The notes: generated by a model not told the origin, from the sequence alone. A DNA stretch of 64,000 nucleotides from Closterium sp. Naga37s-1 (GCA_947471745.1 CANJKZ010000723.1:5373001-5437000); one strand, 5' to 3'; counted from the stretch's first letter, positions 1-10,776 are shown. Numbers and translations are program-made.

Positions 1-1084
1 CAACTAAGGGAGGCAGCTTCAGGGAGCAGCTAAGGGATGAATGAGAGCACGATGAGGGGGAGTTTGTTGTGCCAACACATTACAGTGGCACGGTCATCGC
101 ACTCCCATTCGGCCTACAAGCCTGCTCAGCTTCTGGAATTTTGTGGGGAGGTTGTTCAACACGTATTCTTCAAACCCTCAAAGTTTCAGAGTTTTTCAAG
201 CAGTTACCAAGGCATGACAACATTTTATGTTTCAAGACTTATGGCATCCCGGAAGTGTGTGTTACTCCTTTTTGGTAACACCCGAGTTCACCATTTCGGC
301 TGCTGACTCGTCTACCAAGATCTGATTGGTCTGAAATTCGGTCTGGCAGTCCTTTGCCCCGCTGTGCAAGTGGTCACCAAGTTTCAGAACGATCCAACAT
401 CTGAGCATTGCGTGACAGCTGCCGAAATTCACTGTTCCGTAGTCATGGTGCACTGTTGGCAGCATTTCCCTTGCCACCCTTTCATTGTTGTCATGCCAAT
501 GGTGCAGGGACAGAGAATGAGACAAGAAGTACAGGTGGTCAAGTGGGACTCTATAACCCTCCTTTTGAGAAGTGTGGTCTTCCTGGAAGCAACTTGCAAG
601 AGGGTGCAAGTGGGAAGACAAGCTGACTCATGTTGGCTTGACTCACTATTGGTAGCCTTGAGTACAGCTCTGAACATCCAAGTGTGGTTGGCTTTGCTGA
701 CCTAGCTAGGACGTTTCCCATTCTTCTCTAGCCTTTCTCCCCTAGGACTCAACCTTCTCTGAGTTCCCAGGATGACCCAACCCCTTATGAGTCCCCTAGG
801 CAATGTTGTACTCACCTCTTCTTTGCATCAATGAGAATACACGTTTTTTCAGCCGAGCTTACGTTTTCGTTCACTGCGTAGTGCACACACCTCTGATAAT
901 AGCAACTAATATACCGTTGGAAAGCAGACACCTAAGGCTAACTGCTGTTCAAGTTTCAGCCTCGTATGTTCTTGGAGCTGATCGTGACGGCGTTTTGAAC
1001 AGAGGCGGTTTGAAGACGTCAGATTCTGCTTAGGCGGTTTCATGGGCATCCGCGACCCCTAAGTGGACTGCAGACTATAACACA
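1..1084 (+). repeat. Candidate long LTR behind a polypurine tract
   Basis: No protein is recognisable here. At 51-64 there is a purine tract (GATGAGGGGGAGTT) followed at 65 by TGTTG. The same arrangement precedes the 3' LTRs of elements L (53329) and M (60790). The sequence to 1084 is non-coding, of mixed composition and unlike the GC-rich Copia DNA that follows. It ends AACACA just before the GTTGC target duplication of element A. I read it as a roughly 1-kb LTR, possibly the 3' LTR of a plus-strand element lying mostly left of the window. No second copy occurs in the window, so both ends are inferred. Confidence 0.35.
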
Positions 1085-1089
1085 GTTGC

Positions 1090-1224
1090 TGTCAAAGTAT
1101 ATGCACGCTATATATGTGTAGGCTGTAGTGGGGTAGCCAATATGGGGTACAGCCCCGTTTAGGGTTTCATACTTGTACCCTACTCTTCCATCGTGCATTC
1201 CATTCTTGCTGCTAGATTCTAATA
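1090..1224 (+). repeat. 5' LTR of Copia A
   Basis: Begins TGTCAAAG and ends ATTCTAATA; the 3' copy ends TTCTAACA, so the end here is mutated from the canonical CA. A TATATATG stretch near 1109-1117 may be the core promoter. The core AGGCTGTAGTGGGGTA is shared with the LTRs of B and F, which places the three elements in one family. Confidence 0.93.
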
Positions 1225-1274
1225 TGGTTTCAGAGCACTAGGTCCGTAGGACCGTCCTTTTTTTCGGACCCACC
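1225..1274 (+). other. Primer-binding site and leader motif of Copia A
   Basis: TGGTTTCAGAGC begins at the first base after the LTR. It is a one-base variant of the plant initiator-Met tRNA complement TGGTATCAGAGC. At 1266-1274 lies GGACCCACC, matching the GGGCCCACC that sits at a similar distance in B, F, K and N1. Between them is a short inverted pair around GGTCCGTAGGACC. Confidence 0.85.
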
Positions 1275-1410
1275 TACCGTTGCGGTTACCGCGCTACCCC
1301 ACGTGTTAGCCTGCGCCTGCCTGCATGCCTGCCTGCCTTGCCTTGTGATGTGCTGCGCTGCGCGCGCCGTCCTGCAGCCCTCGCGCTGCCTCCTGCTGCC
1401 CTAGGCCAGC

Positions 1411-1560
1411 GCGCCGCCCCTGCAGGCCCGTAAGGCCTGTGCGCCGCCCCTGCAGGCTCGTAAGGCCCATGCGCCGCCCCTGCAGGCCCGTCAGGCCCGC
1501 GAGCCGGCCCTGCAGGCCCGTCAGGCCCGCGAGCCGCCCCTGCAGGCCCGTCAGGCCAGA
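1411..1560 (+). repeat. Minisatellite, 30 bp x 5, in the leader of A
   Basis: Five exactly 30-bp units start at 1411, 1441, 1471, 1501 and 1531. Each contains TGCAGGCCCGT(A/C)AGGCC. They lie between the PBS and gag in A. The long antisense frame across them is a by-product of the composition. Confidence 0.9.
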
Positions 1561-2270
1561 GCCCCGCCCTGCCGCTGACGCGGCCCCGCCTGCCGCGGTC
1601 GCAGCCCCGCCCTGCCGCCGACGCGACCCCGCCCTGCCGCGGTCGCGGCCCTGCCCTGTCGCCGACGCGGCCCCGCCCTGCCGCCGACGCGGCCCCGCCA
1701 GGTCGCTGTCGCGGCCCCACCAGGTCGCTGTCGCGGCCCGCCCTGCCGCTGACGCGACCCCGCCCTGCCTCAGACGCGACCGCGCCCTGCCGCCGACGCG
1801 GCCCCGCCAGGTCGCTCTCGCGTCCCGCCCTGCCACTGCCGCAGCCCCGCCCGGCCTCTGACGCGGCCGCGCCCTGCCGCCGAAGCGGCTCCACCCTGCC
1901 TCTGACGTGGCCGCGCCCTGCCGCCGACGCGTCCACGCCCTGCCTCTAACGCGGCCGTGCCCTACCGCCGACGCGGCCCCGCCCTGCCTCTGACGCGGCC
2001 GCGCCCTGCCGCCGACGCGGCCCCGCCTGGCCGCCGACACGGCCCCACCAAGCCACTTACCCGACGCCGCCCTGCCGCTGTCGCGGCCCCACCCTGCCGC
2101 CGACGCAGCCCCGCCAGGTCGCGGCCCCGCCCTGCCGCCGACGCGGCCCCGCCAGGACGCTGTCGCGGCCCCGACCTGCCGCTGACGCGGCCCCGCCCTG
2201 CAGCCGACGCCGCCCCGACCTGCCGCTGACGCGGCCCCGCCCTGCAGCTGCCGCGGCCCTACTCTGCAGC
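1561..2270 (+). repeat. GC-rich minisatellite, 21-22 bp unit
   Basis: About 30 imperfect units built on GACGCGGCCCCGCCCTGCC, alternating with an AGGTCGCT variant. The unit is 21-22 bp, so a reading frame is not conserved and protein function is unlikely. The array occupies the place where B and F carry leader sequence and the N-terminal gag domain. Confidence 0.85.
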
Positions 2271-2387
2271 CGCGGTTGCGGCCCCGCCGTCGCCGCCCTC
2301 GTGCGCCTACCCTTCCGCCGCCCGCCGAGCGCCGGCCCTGCTCGCCCGGCGAGCGCCTGCTCTTCCTGCCACTGGTGAGCACCTGCC

Positions 2388-3431
2388 TTGTTCGCGCGCT
2401 GCTGCGCCCTCTGCCTGCCTGCATGCTGCGCCTGCCCTGCCCGCGCTGCTGCTGCTACTGACAGTGGCCAGATGCAGCTCCAGCGACGTCCGCGCGAGTC
2501 TCTCACGCCCCAGCAGCTTCGTGAGTGGTACGCTAGTTGGGGTTGTGGCAGTAGCCGTCGTGGTTGTCGCCCTGGAGCTGGTCAGTCGGGAGCGTCTGGC
2601 AATGGCCAGCTGCAGCTGCAGCGGCGTCCGCGCGAGACACTTACGCTCGAGCAGCTTCGTGAGTGGTACGCTCAGAGTAGAGGGTCTTTGAGTACCGTTC
2701 GCTGCTCGTACGTCATTCGTACAGGTGATCGGGCTGTTCAGGCTTGCGGGATGCTTGGTCACACACAGTCCCGCTGCTTCGCCCGTCTGAGCGATGCCTG
2801 GCGTGCCGAGTTCGGCGACGAGGCTGAGCTCCCCACCTGGCTGGAGCTGCTTGGGCAGAGGGTAGATATACTTGCTCTTGACTATGATGCTATTCTCACT
2901 GCCATGTATGCATTGCCTACTAGTGCTGACCGTGCCTGTTACCTGTGCGTACCGCCTGACCCAGGTATAGAGCCTGCTGCTCTCGGTGCTGGAGAGGCTG
3001 CTGCTCTAGGTGCTTGTGCATCTCCTGCTCTAGGTACTAGTAAGGCTACTACTCTAGGTGCTAGTGCGTCTCCTGCTCTAGGTGCTGGTGAGGCTGCTGC
3101 TCCAGGTGCTGGTGAGTCTGCTCTCTCTGGTACTGCGTCTGCTGAGGCCTTGTACACCTTCACACTTGACTCAGGTGCTTCCCGCTCCTTCTTTCGCGAC
3201 AGCACCACCCTCACGCCGCTCAGCCGGCCGGTTGCAGTCTCCCTGGCAGACCCCTCTGGGGGCCCAGTCCTAGCGCACTCCTCCACGGTCCTGCCGTGTC
3301 CGGCGGTCCCGTCTGGATCCCTGTCAGGTCTTCACCTCCCCTCGTTCTCTACGAACTTGGTGAGTGGTGCTGACCTCCATGACCAGTGGGTTGACCAGTT
3401 CTCTCTTGGAGGTCAGTGCGTGAGTGCGTGA
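2388..3431 (+). pseudogene. Copia A: gag C-terminal part plus aspartic protease
   Basis: This frame encodes two SP/TxQQLREWY motifs (2511-2531 and about 2649-2669) and a Cys/His cluster spaced C-X13-C-X4-H-X4-C. It continues with an acidic segment ending in LDYDAILTAMYALP, Ala/Gly repeats, and the pepsin-type retroviral protease site LDSGASRSFF. In the family, gag packages RNA and the protease cleaves the polyprotein. No ATG opens this frame, because the N-terminal gag domain found in B and F is absent; the preceding DNA is minisatellite. The frame ends just after the protease, where A shifts by one base relative to B. Confidence 0.88.
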
Positions 3432-4600
3432 CCCATTGTACGTGTTCCCGGACGGGCCGGCACCTGGCCACGTTTACCCGTGCGCCTCGCTCGAGTCTGT
3501 ACACACTGACTACTGTGTCCCCTCAGGTCGCTGCGTCTGCGTCAGGTCAGCTAGCGGCCCCCTGCTCGTGTCGCGCTTTGTCGCACCAGACCCTCCTTTG
3601 GCACCACCACCTTGGTCACCCCTCGGTGCAGCGCCTTCGTAGCATGCACCGCCGTGTCCATGTCTCTGGTCTTCCCAGGGTTCTCCCTTCCCTCCCACCC
3701 TCGCCTGCTCCTCCCTGTCTTCCCTGTGTCGAGGGGCGGCAGCGCGCCGCTCCTCACTCCTCCTCGTTCCCTCCCACAGAGGCTCCCCTGCAGACTCTCC
3801 ACCTGGACGTGTGGGGTCCAGCCCGCGTCCATGGACAGGGCCACGAGCGGTACTTCCTGCTGGTCGTCGACGACTACACGTGTTACACCACGGTCTTCCC
3901 CTTGCATCGCAAGGGGGGGGTCCCTGATGTTTTGATCCCTTGGATCCGCGCTGTTCCTCTCCAGCTCCGCGAGCGGTTCCAGTCGGACTTTCCTGTCCTG
4001 CGTCTGCACTCTGACAGAGGTGGTGAGTTCTCCACACACCTCTTGGCAGCCTTCTGTGCAGAGCACGGCATCCGCCAGACGTTCACACTTCCGGCCTCTC
4101 TGCAGCAGAATGGGGTTGCTGAGCGTCGCATTGGTTTAGTTATGGAGGTCGCTCGTACCTCCATGATCCATGCGGCTGCCCCCCATTTTCTGTGGCCGTT
4201 TGCGGTCCAGTACGCCGCGCATCAGCTCAACCTCTGGCCCCGTGTCTCCTTGCCGGAGACCTCGCCCACACTGCTGTAGACGGGGAAGGTTGGCGATGCG
4301 TCGCGTTTCCGGGTCTGGGGTGCTCGTGAATTTGTCTGCGATACCACCGCGGACAAGCTCTCCGCCCGCGCTGTTCCCTGTGTCTTCCTTGGCTTTGTCC
4401 CTGACGCGCCTGGTTGGCAGTTTTACCACCCCACCTCGCGCCGTGTCTTCCCCTCTCAGGACGTCACGTTCGACGAGTCGGTTCCCTTTTACCGTCTCTT
4501 CCCCTACCGCACTGCACCTCTCCCCCCCTCGCCGCTCTTCCTCGCTCCAGGTGCTCCCCAGGTAGACCCCCTCCCCGCTCCCGGTCCTGCTCCTTCAGGT
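3416..4600 (+). pseudogene. Copia A: integrase
   Basis: It contains the GAG-pre-integrase zinc region (HHLGHPSVQRL, then CLPCVEGRQ) and the catalytic core. The first Asp is in LDVWGPA, the second in LHSDRGGEF, and the Glu in QNGVAERR, so all three catalytic residues are present. The core is followed by the Copia C-terminal signature CVFLGF and by DVTFDES. TAG at 4277-4279 replaces the TGG of the RWTGK motif seen in B, a G-to-A change. The frame differs from that of gag-protease, so a frameshift lies near 3420. The enzyme would insert the cDNA into the genome. Confidence 0.92.
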
Positions 4601-6547
4601 GTGTCTCAAGTAGACCCTCCTCCCTTGACTGTGCTGGTTGAGGTGACTGGTGACTCAGGTCCTGCTGAGGGTGGTCCTACTCGGGGTGCTGCTTCTGGGG
4701 GTGCTGAGCCTGGGGGTGCGGAGCCTGGGGGTGCTGAGCCTGGGGGTGCGGAGCCTGGAGGTGCGGAGCCTGGGCGTGAGGAGTCTGGGGGTGCTGAGCC
4801 TGGGGGTACTGAGTCTGGGGGTGCTGCACCTGGGGTCGCTGAGGCGTCTGGTGAGCAGTCTCCCTGGAGCGGCCGTCTCCGTAGTCGCTCCGCTGGTGCC
4901 TCGCCGCTGCACTCTCGTCGTCGACTCCCTCTCTCCCCACAGCAGCTGCGTGAGTGGTACGTTGGCCGTCAGGGTCGCGCTGCTGGAGCTAGGGGCCCTG
5001 CTGCGGGAGGCGCTGGATCTGGTGACTCTGCAACTGGAGTTGTTTCTGCTGGAGGTTGTGGAGCTGCTGAGGGTGCTGGAGCTGGAGGTTCTGGAGCTGC
5101 TGGAGGTGCTGGCGCTGGTGGCACTAGAGCTGGAGGTTCTGGAGCTGCTGAGGGTGCTAGCGCTGAAGGTTCTGGTGCTGGTGCGGGTGCTGGCGCTGAG
5201 GGTTCTGAGTCTGCTGTTGCGCGGTCTCCTTGGAGTAGCCGCCTTCGTACGCGTGTGCCTCTCACCTCACAGCAGGTGCAGGACTGGTACAGTCGCCGTC
5301 AGAGTCGCGCTTCTCGAGCTCGGGGCTCTACCGCTGGAGGTACTTCTGCTGACGTCACGGGAGCTGGGAGTGGTGCTGGTCCCACTGGAGGTACTGGAGG
5401 TACTGGAGCTGCTGGGGCTGGAGGTTCTGAGCCTGAGGGTGTTACTGTTGGAGACCCTGGGTCTGGGGGTGCTGCTGCTGGAGACACTGAGGCTGGAAAC
5501 CCTAGGACTGGAGGTGCCAGTTCTGGGGGTGCTGCTGCTGGTGGAGCTGTTCCTGGAGGAGCTGGTGCTGAGGGTTCTGGAGTTGCTGGAGGTGCTGGAG
5601 CTGCTGGCGTTGCTGGAGCTGCTGGTGCTGGTGGCACTGCACAGCCGCGCCTGTTCTTTGCTCCACCGTCTCCATCGTCTCAGCCACCGTCTGACTCTGT
5701 GCTTCCCCAGGTTCTTAGTCTCCCTTCGTCTACTGGTCTTCCGTTACAGCCTGGCTCACCACTGCCTGCTCCTTCTCCTTACACTGAGCACACAAGGGGT
5801 CTTACTGAGCGTCGCGAGCCTGCGTCGCGTCCTGTCTCGCCTGTTCGTTCTGGTCGTCTCGGTCGTCGTGTTCCTCGTTCGCGTCAGCCGGCTGTCCCCG
5901 GCACCCGCCTCGTAGTCCGTCGTCCTTCCTCTCCTCCGCAGCGTGTTCCCCTGCCGTCCCCTCCTGCGTCTTCTCTTTCTACTGTTTCTGAGCCTGAGTC
6001 TGACCGCACCCGTGCTGCTCACCCTACTGTCACGCGTTTGCTAGCCACAGTTGTCACCGACCCGTCGTTTGAGTGTGCTGCTGCGTCTGCCTTAGTCGCT
6101 GAGCTTGTTGACTTTGCTGCTGCCTATCGTGTAGACTACGCTGCTAGTCTTGTTGCTGAGTCTGAGTCTGTCTGTCCTCCATCCGTCGGGGGTGAGTGTG
6201 CTCTTGGCACGGACGTCCTTGAGGACAGGCACGAGGACCTTGAGTGTCTTGCAGCCGCTGCACCTCATCTCGTGTCCGTGCTGCTTGCCCTTGAGGGAGA
6301 CCCGGATGCTCCAGACATCCCGACCCCGCGCTCTTACGCTGAGGCGATCACGGGTGAGTACTCCTCTCAGTGGCAGACAGCCATGGACGCAGAGATGGCA
6401 TCCTGGAATTCCACTGGCACTTACGTCGACGAGGTTCCCCCTCCTGGGGCGAACATCGTCAGTGGCATGTGGATTTTCAGGGTGAAGCGGCCGCCAGGTT
6501 CTCCGCCTATCTTCAAGGCTTGTTACGTTGCTCGAGGTTTCAGTTAG
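4601..6547 (+). pseudogene. Copia A: low-complexity linker and start of RT
   Basis: After the integrase come 15-bp repeats encoding GGAEP (about 4690-4840). Two QQLREWY-type motifs follow (4939-4960 and about 5270-5290), separated by Gly/Ala-rich repeats up to about 5640, then a Ser/Pro/Arg-rich stretch. The RT region begins near 6320 with PRSYAEAITGEYSSQW and MWIFRVKRPPGSPP. The frame stops at GFS followed by TAG TGA (6545-6550). F has CAG CGA at this place, so both stops are C-to-T changes. The very long linker between integrase and RT is a trait of this family. Confidence 0.88.
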
Positions 6548-7890
6548 TGAGAGGGAGTTGACTTCTTTCAGACCTTCTCACCCACCCCGAAGATGACCAC
6601 TCTTTGGGTACTGCTGCACGTTGCCGCTCAGCGTGACTACGAGCTTCACTCTCTTGACTTCAGCACAGCTTTCTTACAGGGCAGTCTGCACGAGGAGATC
6701 TGGCTGCGCCGCCCTCCTGGCTTCACTGGGTCGTTCCCTCCTGGTACCCAGTGGAGCCTCCAGCGGCCGGTCTACGGCCTCCGCCAGGCGCCACGTGAGT
6801 GGCACGACACACTGAGGACGACACTTGCTGCTCTTGGTTTTGCTCCGTCGACTGCTGACCCGTCGATGTTTGTGCGCACCGACACTTCCTGCCGCCGTTC
6901 TACATCCTCGTGTACGTCGACGACTTGGTCTTCGCCACTGCTGACATTGAGGCTCTCGCCCTGGTGAAGTCGGAGCTGCAGAAGAGACACACGTGCACAG
7001 ACCTGGGTGAACTGCGCAGTTACCTTGGCTTGCAGATCACCCGGGATAGAGCACGCCGCACCATCACACTGACTCAGTCACACATGGTGCAGCAGGTCCT
7101 TCAGCGCTTCGGCTTCACCTGGTCCTCGGCACAGGCCACTCCTCTGGCTACAGGTCACTCGCTCTCAGCTCCACCTTCGGACGAGTCCGTAGAGCCAAGT
7201 GGTCCTTACCCAGAGCTAGTGGGCTGCCTCATGTACCTGATGACCTGCACTCGTCCTGACCTTGCGTACACTCTTGGCCTTCTGGCTCGCTACGTGGCTC
7301 CTGGTCGGCACCGAAAGGTGCACATGGATGCTGCTAAGAGGGTACTGCGCTACTTGTGCAGTTCATCGGGCATGGGGCTCGTGCTTGGAGGGCGGAGCCC
7401 AGTTGTCCTCACTGGGCACTCTGATGCTTCTTGGGTTAACGACCTGGCTACGCAGCGGTCGTCACAGGGTTACACCTTCAGCCTTGTATCTGGCTCTGTT
7501 TCTTGGCGGTCTACACGCTCGTCCTCTGTTCTCGGCTCCAGTTGTGAGGCTGAGATCTACGCCACAGCCATGGCTGCACAGGAGCTACGCTGGCTCACCT
7601 ACCTGCTGATCGACCTTGGAGAGCGGCCTCGTTCTCCTCCAGTGCTGTACGTCGACAACAAGGCCGCCATTGCCTTGTGTCAGGAGCACAGATTGGAGCA
7701 CAGAACGAAGCACATCGCTCTGCGTTACTTCCTCGCTCGAGAATTGCAGCAGCGTGGTCAACTTCGTCTTGCTCACGTGGCCACTCGGACCAACACTGCT
7801 GATATATTCACCAAGGCACTTCCATCTGGTGATCATCAGCGTTTTTGTACTTTGTTAGGCCTTGTGCCCAGGTTTCCTCACTTTATGTAG
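6548..7890 (+). pseudogene. Copia A: reverse transcriptase and RNase H
   Basis: RVT_2-type reverse transcriptase. It contains LDFSTAFLQGSLHEEIWLR, the VYGLRQAPREWH motif and the catalytic YVDD at about 6911. Copia RNase H follows, with SDASW, SSCEAEIYA, YVDNKAA and HIALRYFLARE, ending ADIFTKALP and the terminal stop at 7888-7890. A single-base deletion near 6887 (ACTTCCTGCC, against ACTTCGCTGCC in F) shifts the frame before YVDD. Together with the preceding stops this makes the enzyme non-functional. Confidence 0.93.
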
Positions 7891-8116
7891 ATTTTGCTTG
7901 TACTGTGATCTATATATATACCCGCATGCTTGCTCTGCTAGGTAGAGATCACTGTGCTGTTGTTTTTTCATATATACCTCTGCATGTGAACTAACCTTGT
8001 GGCGCTTTGCTTGTGCTCAGTATGTGTGGTGACGTTGTGATCCACCCTGAGCTTGCTTTGCTTCTCTTGAGTGGTCTTGTGACCCCTTGTTCTCCCCCAC
8101 TTTGTCTATGGGGGTG
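7891..8116 (+). other. 3' untranslated region and polypurine tract of A
   Basis: Non-coding, with a TATATATATA stretch at about 7910. The polypurine tract TATGGGGGTG (8107-8116) lies directly before the 3' LTR and primes plus-strand DNA synthesis in this class. A related tract (reverse complement of CACCCCCATAGG) lies inside the 3' LTR of B. Confidence 0.8.
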
Positions 8117-8248
8117 TGTCAAAGTATATGCATGCTAAATATGTGTAGGCTGTAGTGGGGTCGCCAATATGGGGTACAGCCCCGTTTAGGGTTTCATACT
8201 TGTACCCTACTCTTCCATGCATTCCATTCATGCTGCTAGATTCTAACA
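8117..8248 (+). repeat. 3' LTR of Copia A
   Basis: Begins TGTCAAAG and ends TTCTAACA, 132 bp, followed by the GTTGC duplication at 8249-8253. It lacks three bases present in the 5' copy near 1191. Confidence 0.95.
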
Positions 8249-8253
8249 GTTGC

Positions 8254-9250
8254 AGCCGTAGCACGAGAGAGTAGAGGAGGAGTCGTGAGTGCCGCAGCAG
8301 ATGCAGTTGCAGTCGCGGCAGGAAAGACTAGAGGAAGAGTCACGGCCGCACCAGGAGAGGGTGGAGCAGGAATCCGGTTGGAGAGGGAGGAGTGTGAGCG
8401 GTTTGAGAGGGCACAGCAGTAGCAGCAGGAGTAGGAGCAGTCTCAGTCGCGGCAGTAGGAGAGAGTAGAGGAGTCGTCACAGCAGCAGTAGGAGAGAGGC
8501 AGAGGAGGGGTCACGATTGCAGCAGTAGATGCATTTGTAGCCGTAGCAGGAGAGAGTAGAGGAGGATTCATGACGTCCGCAGCGGGTGCAGTTGCAGTCG
8601 CGGCAAGAGAGAGTAAAGAAAGAGTCACGACCGCACCAGGAGAGGGTAGAGCAGGTGTCTGGTTGGAGAGGGAGGAGCGTGAGCGGTTAGAGAGGGCACA
8701 GCAGCAGCAGCAGCAGGAGTAGGAGCAGTCTTAGACGCAGCAGTAGGAGAGAGTAGAGGAGGAGTCACAGCAGCAGCAGGAGAGAGGCAGAGGAGGGGTC
8801 ACGATTGCAGCAGCAGGTGCAGTTGCAGCCGTAGCAGGAGAGAGCAGAGGAGGATTCATGAGGGCCGCTGCAGGTGCAGTTGTAGTTGCGGCAGGAGAGA
8901 GTAGAGGAAGAGTCACAACCGCGCCAGGAGAGGGTAGAGCAGATGTCCGATTGGAGAGGGAGGAGCGTGAGCGGTTTGAGAGGGCACAACAGCAGCAGCA
9001 GCAGGAGCAGGAGCAGTCTCAGTCGCAGCAGCAGGAGAGAGCAGAGGAGGAGTCACAAGAGCAAAAGGAGAGGGCAGAGGAGGGGTCATGACTGCAGCAG
9101 CAGGTGCAGTTGCAGCCGTAGCAGGAGAGAGTAGAGGAGGAGTCACAGGAGAAGGAGAGGGAAGAGGAGGGGTCATGACTGCATTAACAGGTGCAGTTGT
9201 AGCCGTAGCAGGAGAGAGTATAGGAGGAGTCGCGAGTGCCGCAGCGGGTG
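8254..9250 (+). repeat. Tandem array, about 286 bp x 3, from a K-family linker
   Basis: The segment GGTTGGAGAGGGAGGAG recurs at about 8374, 8659 and 8947, giving a period of 285-288 bp. Within each unit are shorter repeats of the type CAGCAGGAGAGAGTAGAGGAGGAGTCAC, some 50-60 bp long. The same sequences encode an Arg/Glu/Gln-rich stretch in element K at 45970-46500. Here stop codons interrupt every frame. I read this as an amplified, dead remnant of that linker. Element A lies at its left edge and a D-family LTR at its right edge. Confidence 0.75.
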
Positions 9251-10303
9251 TGCGGAGATAACTTTAGCAACGGGAGCTAGACTACGGGCTAGGCACGGGT
9301 GCTCGTGTGATCTCTGCGTTCGTTCCTTAGTCGTTTCCTTGTGTTCACACTGCTTGCTAGTTCACGGGGAGGATTTGCAAGAGTTTCACTAGGAAAACAT
9401 GACAACAATGATTGCAACAACATTGGCAACACAGACTACATCAGAGCTAGCTAGGCTGCTGGTCGACCTCCAGCGCAGCATGGTCGACCGCGCTCCAGCG
9501 CAGCAGCGCTCGCACCGCTCCAGCGTTGCAGAGTAGCGGTTTGCCAACGTTGCAAATCCACGGTGTGCCAAAGCTGCAGCAAGTCAGATGCACAGCGTTG
9601 CACCCGCAGGAAAACGGTGCATCTGCTTGGCAGCTGGTTGGCGCTCCACACCTTGTCACGAGCACAGCGCAGACGCCTGGCAGACTCCACGCCAGCGACT
9701 GCGCCCACCAGCCACATCGACCTCAGGACACCACCCCCGAGGTCGGCTTTGCAGACTCCACCCCAGCGACACTCGCGCACGTCGCCCGGGTATCCCAGTC
9801 GACCGGGCAACCATGCCTGGTCAACCAGTGCAGTCCGTAGCTGGCCACCAATGCCCGGCGTCCTCAGTCCGGCGTCCAGGCGCCCAGGATGCCGTCCGAA
9901 CCCCCGGGTCGGCGTCCAGACGCCCAAGACGCCGTGCAGACCTCCAGAGTGGCGTCCAGCCTCCCAGGACGCCGACCAGACGCCCAGCTCGGCGTCCGGG
10001 CCCCCAGGACGCCCAGGTCGGCGTCCGGCCTTCCAGGACGCCGTGCAGGCGCCCACGACGTCGACCAGGCGCCCGGGTAGTCGTACCGACTCCCAGGTTG
10101 GCGTCCAGCTTCCCAGGACGCCATCCAGGCATCCAGGACGGCGTCCTCTTGCTCGGCGCCCTCCAGCCAGGCGCCCTCCAGCTCGGCGCCCTTGCAGTGG
10201 CCCCCGTGCCCACTTCTGAAGGTCGGCTGCAACCCCCGCACATCCGACCACGAGGTCGGCTCCGCCCAAGCGAGGACGGGGCCAAACAACACTCCCGTTG
10301 ACA
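9251..10303 (-). repeat. 3' LTR of older Copia D (minus strand)
   Basis: About 1.05 kb. On the plus strand it starts TGCGGAGATAAC where the 286-bp array breaks off and ends CCCGTTGACA; read as an LTR it begins TGTCAACGGG. The adjoining CTCCCCTGCC is the complement of a PPT, GGCAGGGGAG. Homologous sequence recurs at about 35905-36939, 47765-48773, 53558-54477, 61558-62460 and, in the other orientation, at 63421-64000. Runs of GTCGACC are typical of the family. Confidence 0.85.
9857..10195 (-). repeat. Minisatellite inside the D LTR
   Basis: Imperfect units of about 27-30 bp built on CAGGACGCCG and GGCGTCCAG, at least ten copies. In the related LTRs at 36480-36550 and 48310-48420 the same region is instead an array of CTGGTCGACCACCAGGTGC. 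The array sequence therefore differs among LTR copies of one family. Confidence 0.75.
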
Positions 10304-10646
10304 CTCCCCTGCCACGTTCACGCTTGGGCTCCCAGCCCACACGGCAGTACAGCTCCGAGAATAGCCCGTCAGCGTGCACCCAATACACAGCACGCCAGTC
10401 ACCGCACCAGCCATGCAAGAGGGCATGGCACCTACTGTTGCACGTCGTCGTCACCGTCACCCACGTCGGCCAAGCGCACCTGGCCAATTGCGACGGAGCA
10501 CCGGTTGAATGCCGGATAGTGCAGCGCCTTCGTCAGGAAGTCGGCCGGCTGCTCGGTGGTCGGAATGTACCTTTGCGAGAACTTCCCGCGCTTCACCATG
10601 TGCTGCAGCCAGGCCTGTCGCCGCTCCATGTGCTTGAGGTTGCCCG
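10304..10646 (-). pseudogene. Copia D: C-terminal RNase H piece and PPT
   Basis: Minus strand. The PPT complement lies at 10304-10313, followed by 3' untranslated sequence. The reading frame stops at 10432 and encodes MERRQAWLQHMVKRGKFSQR and ADFLTKALHYPAFNRCS, the usual end of Copia RNase H. The piece ends at 10646, where element B is inserted. The coding sequence resumes at 17819. A nearly intact paralogue at 37069-37330 in element G shows the uninterrupted order. Confidence 0.85.
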
Positions 10647-10776
10647 TGTGAAGAAATGAGGAAGGAATGAATGAACTAGCAAGCAGGTGGGTACAAGTCG
10701 GAAAACCTAAAAGTGTTGTACCCCATATTGTCTACCCCACTACAGCCTACACAGACTATAGCATATGAGTTTGACA
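10647..10776 (-). repeat. 3' LTR of Copia B
   Basis: 130 bp, plus-strand limits TGTGAAGAAATG and AGTTTGACA. It is identical to the 5' copy except at one position (GTCGG against GTAGG). The PPT complement CACCCCCATAGG follows at 10777. It shares the core CTACCCCACTACAGCCTAC with A and F. Confidence 0.95.

Larger units (their letters stand above)
1090..8248 (+). mobile_element. Copia LTR retrotransposon A, both LTRs present, defective
   Basis: A 7.2-kb Ty1/Copia-type element with order LTR, PBS, leader repeats, gag C-terminal part, protease, integrase, linker, reverse transcriptase, RNase H, PPT, LTR. A perfect 5-bp target duplication GTTGC lies at 1085-1089 and 8249-8253. The LTRs are short (135 and 132 bp) and differ by about five substitutions and one 3-bp indel by eye. 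The reading frame is broken near 3420, by TAG at 4277-4279, by TAG TGA at 6545-6550, and by a 1-bp loss near 6887. The N-terminal gag domain seen in B and F is missing. It is therefore non-autonomous. It shares its LTR core, linker and RT with B and F, so these three form one family. Confidence 0.95.

Noticed and set aside
1306..2424. Long minus-strand open frame of 372 residues rich in Arg, Gly and Ala
   Set aside because: It lies antisense over GC-rich minisatellites and its composition follows from the repeat unit; no domain is present, and similar frames exist on both strands.
4650..5915. Leu/Val-rich 421-residue plus frame that looks like a membrane or LRR protein
   Set aside because: It is the shifted frame of the Gly/Ala and GGAEP repeats in the Copia A linker; the same artefact appears in B and F.
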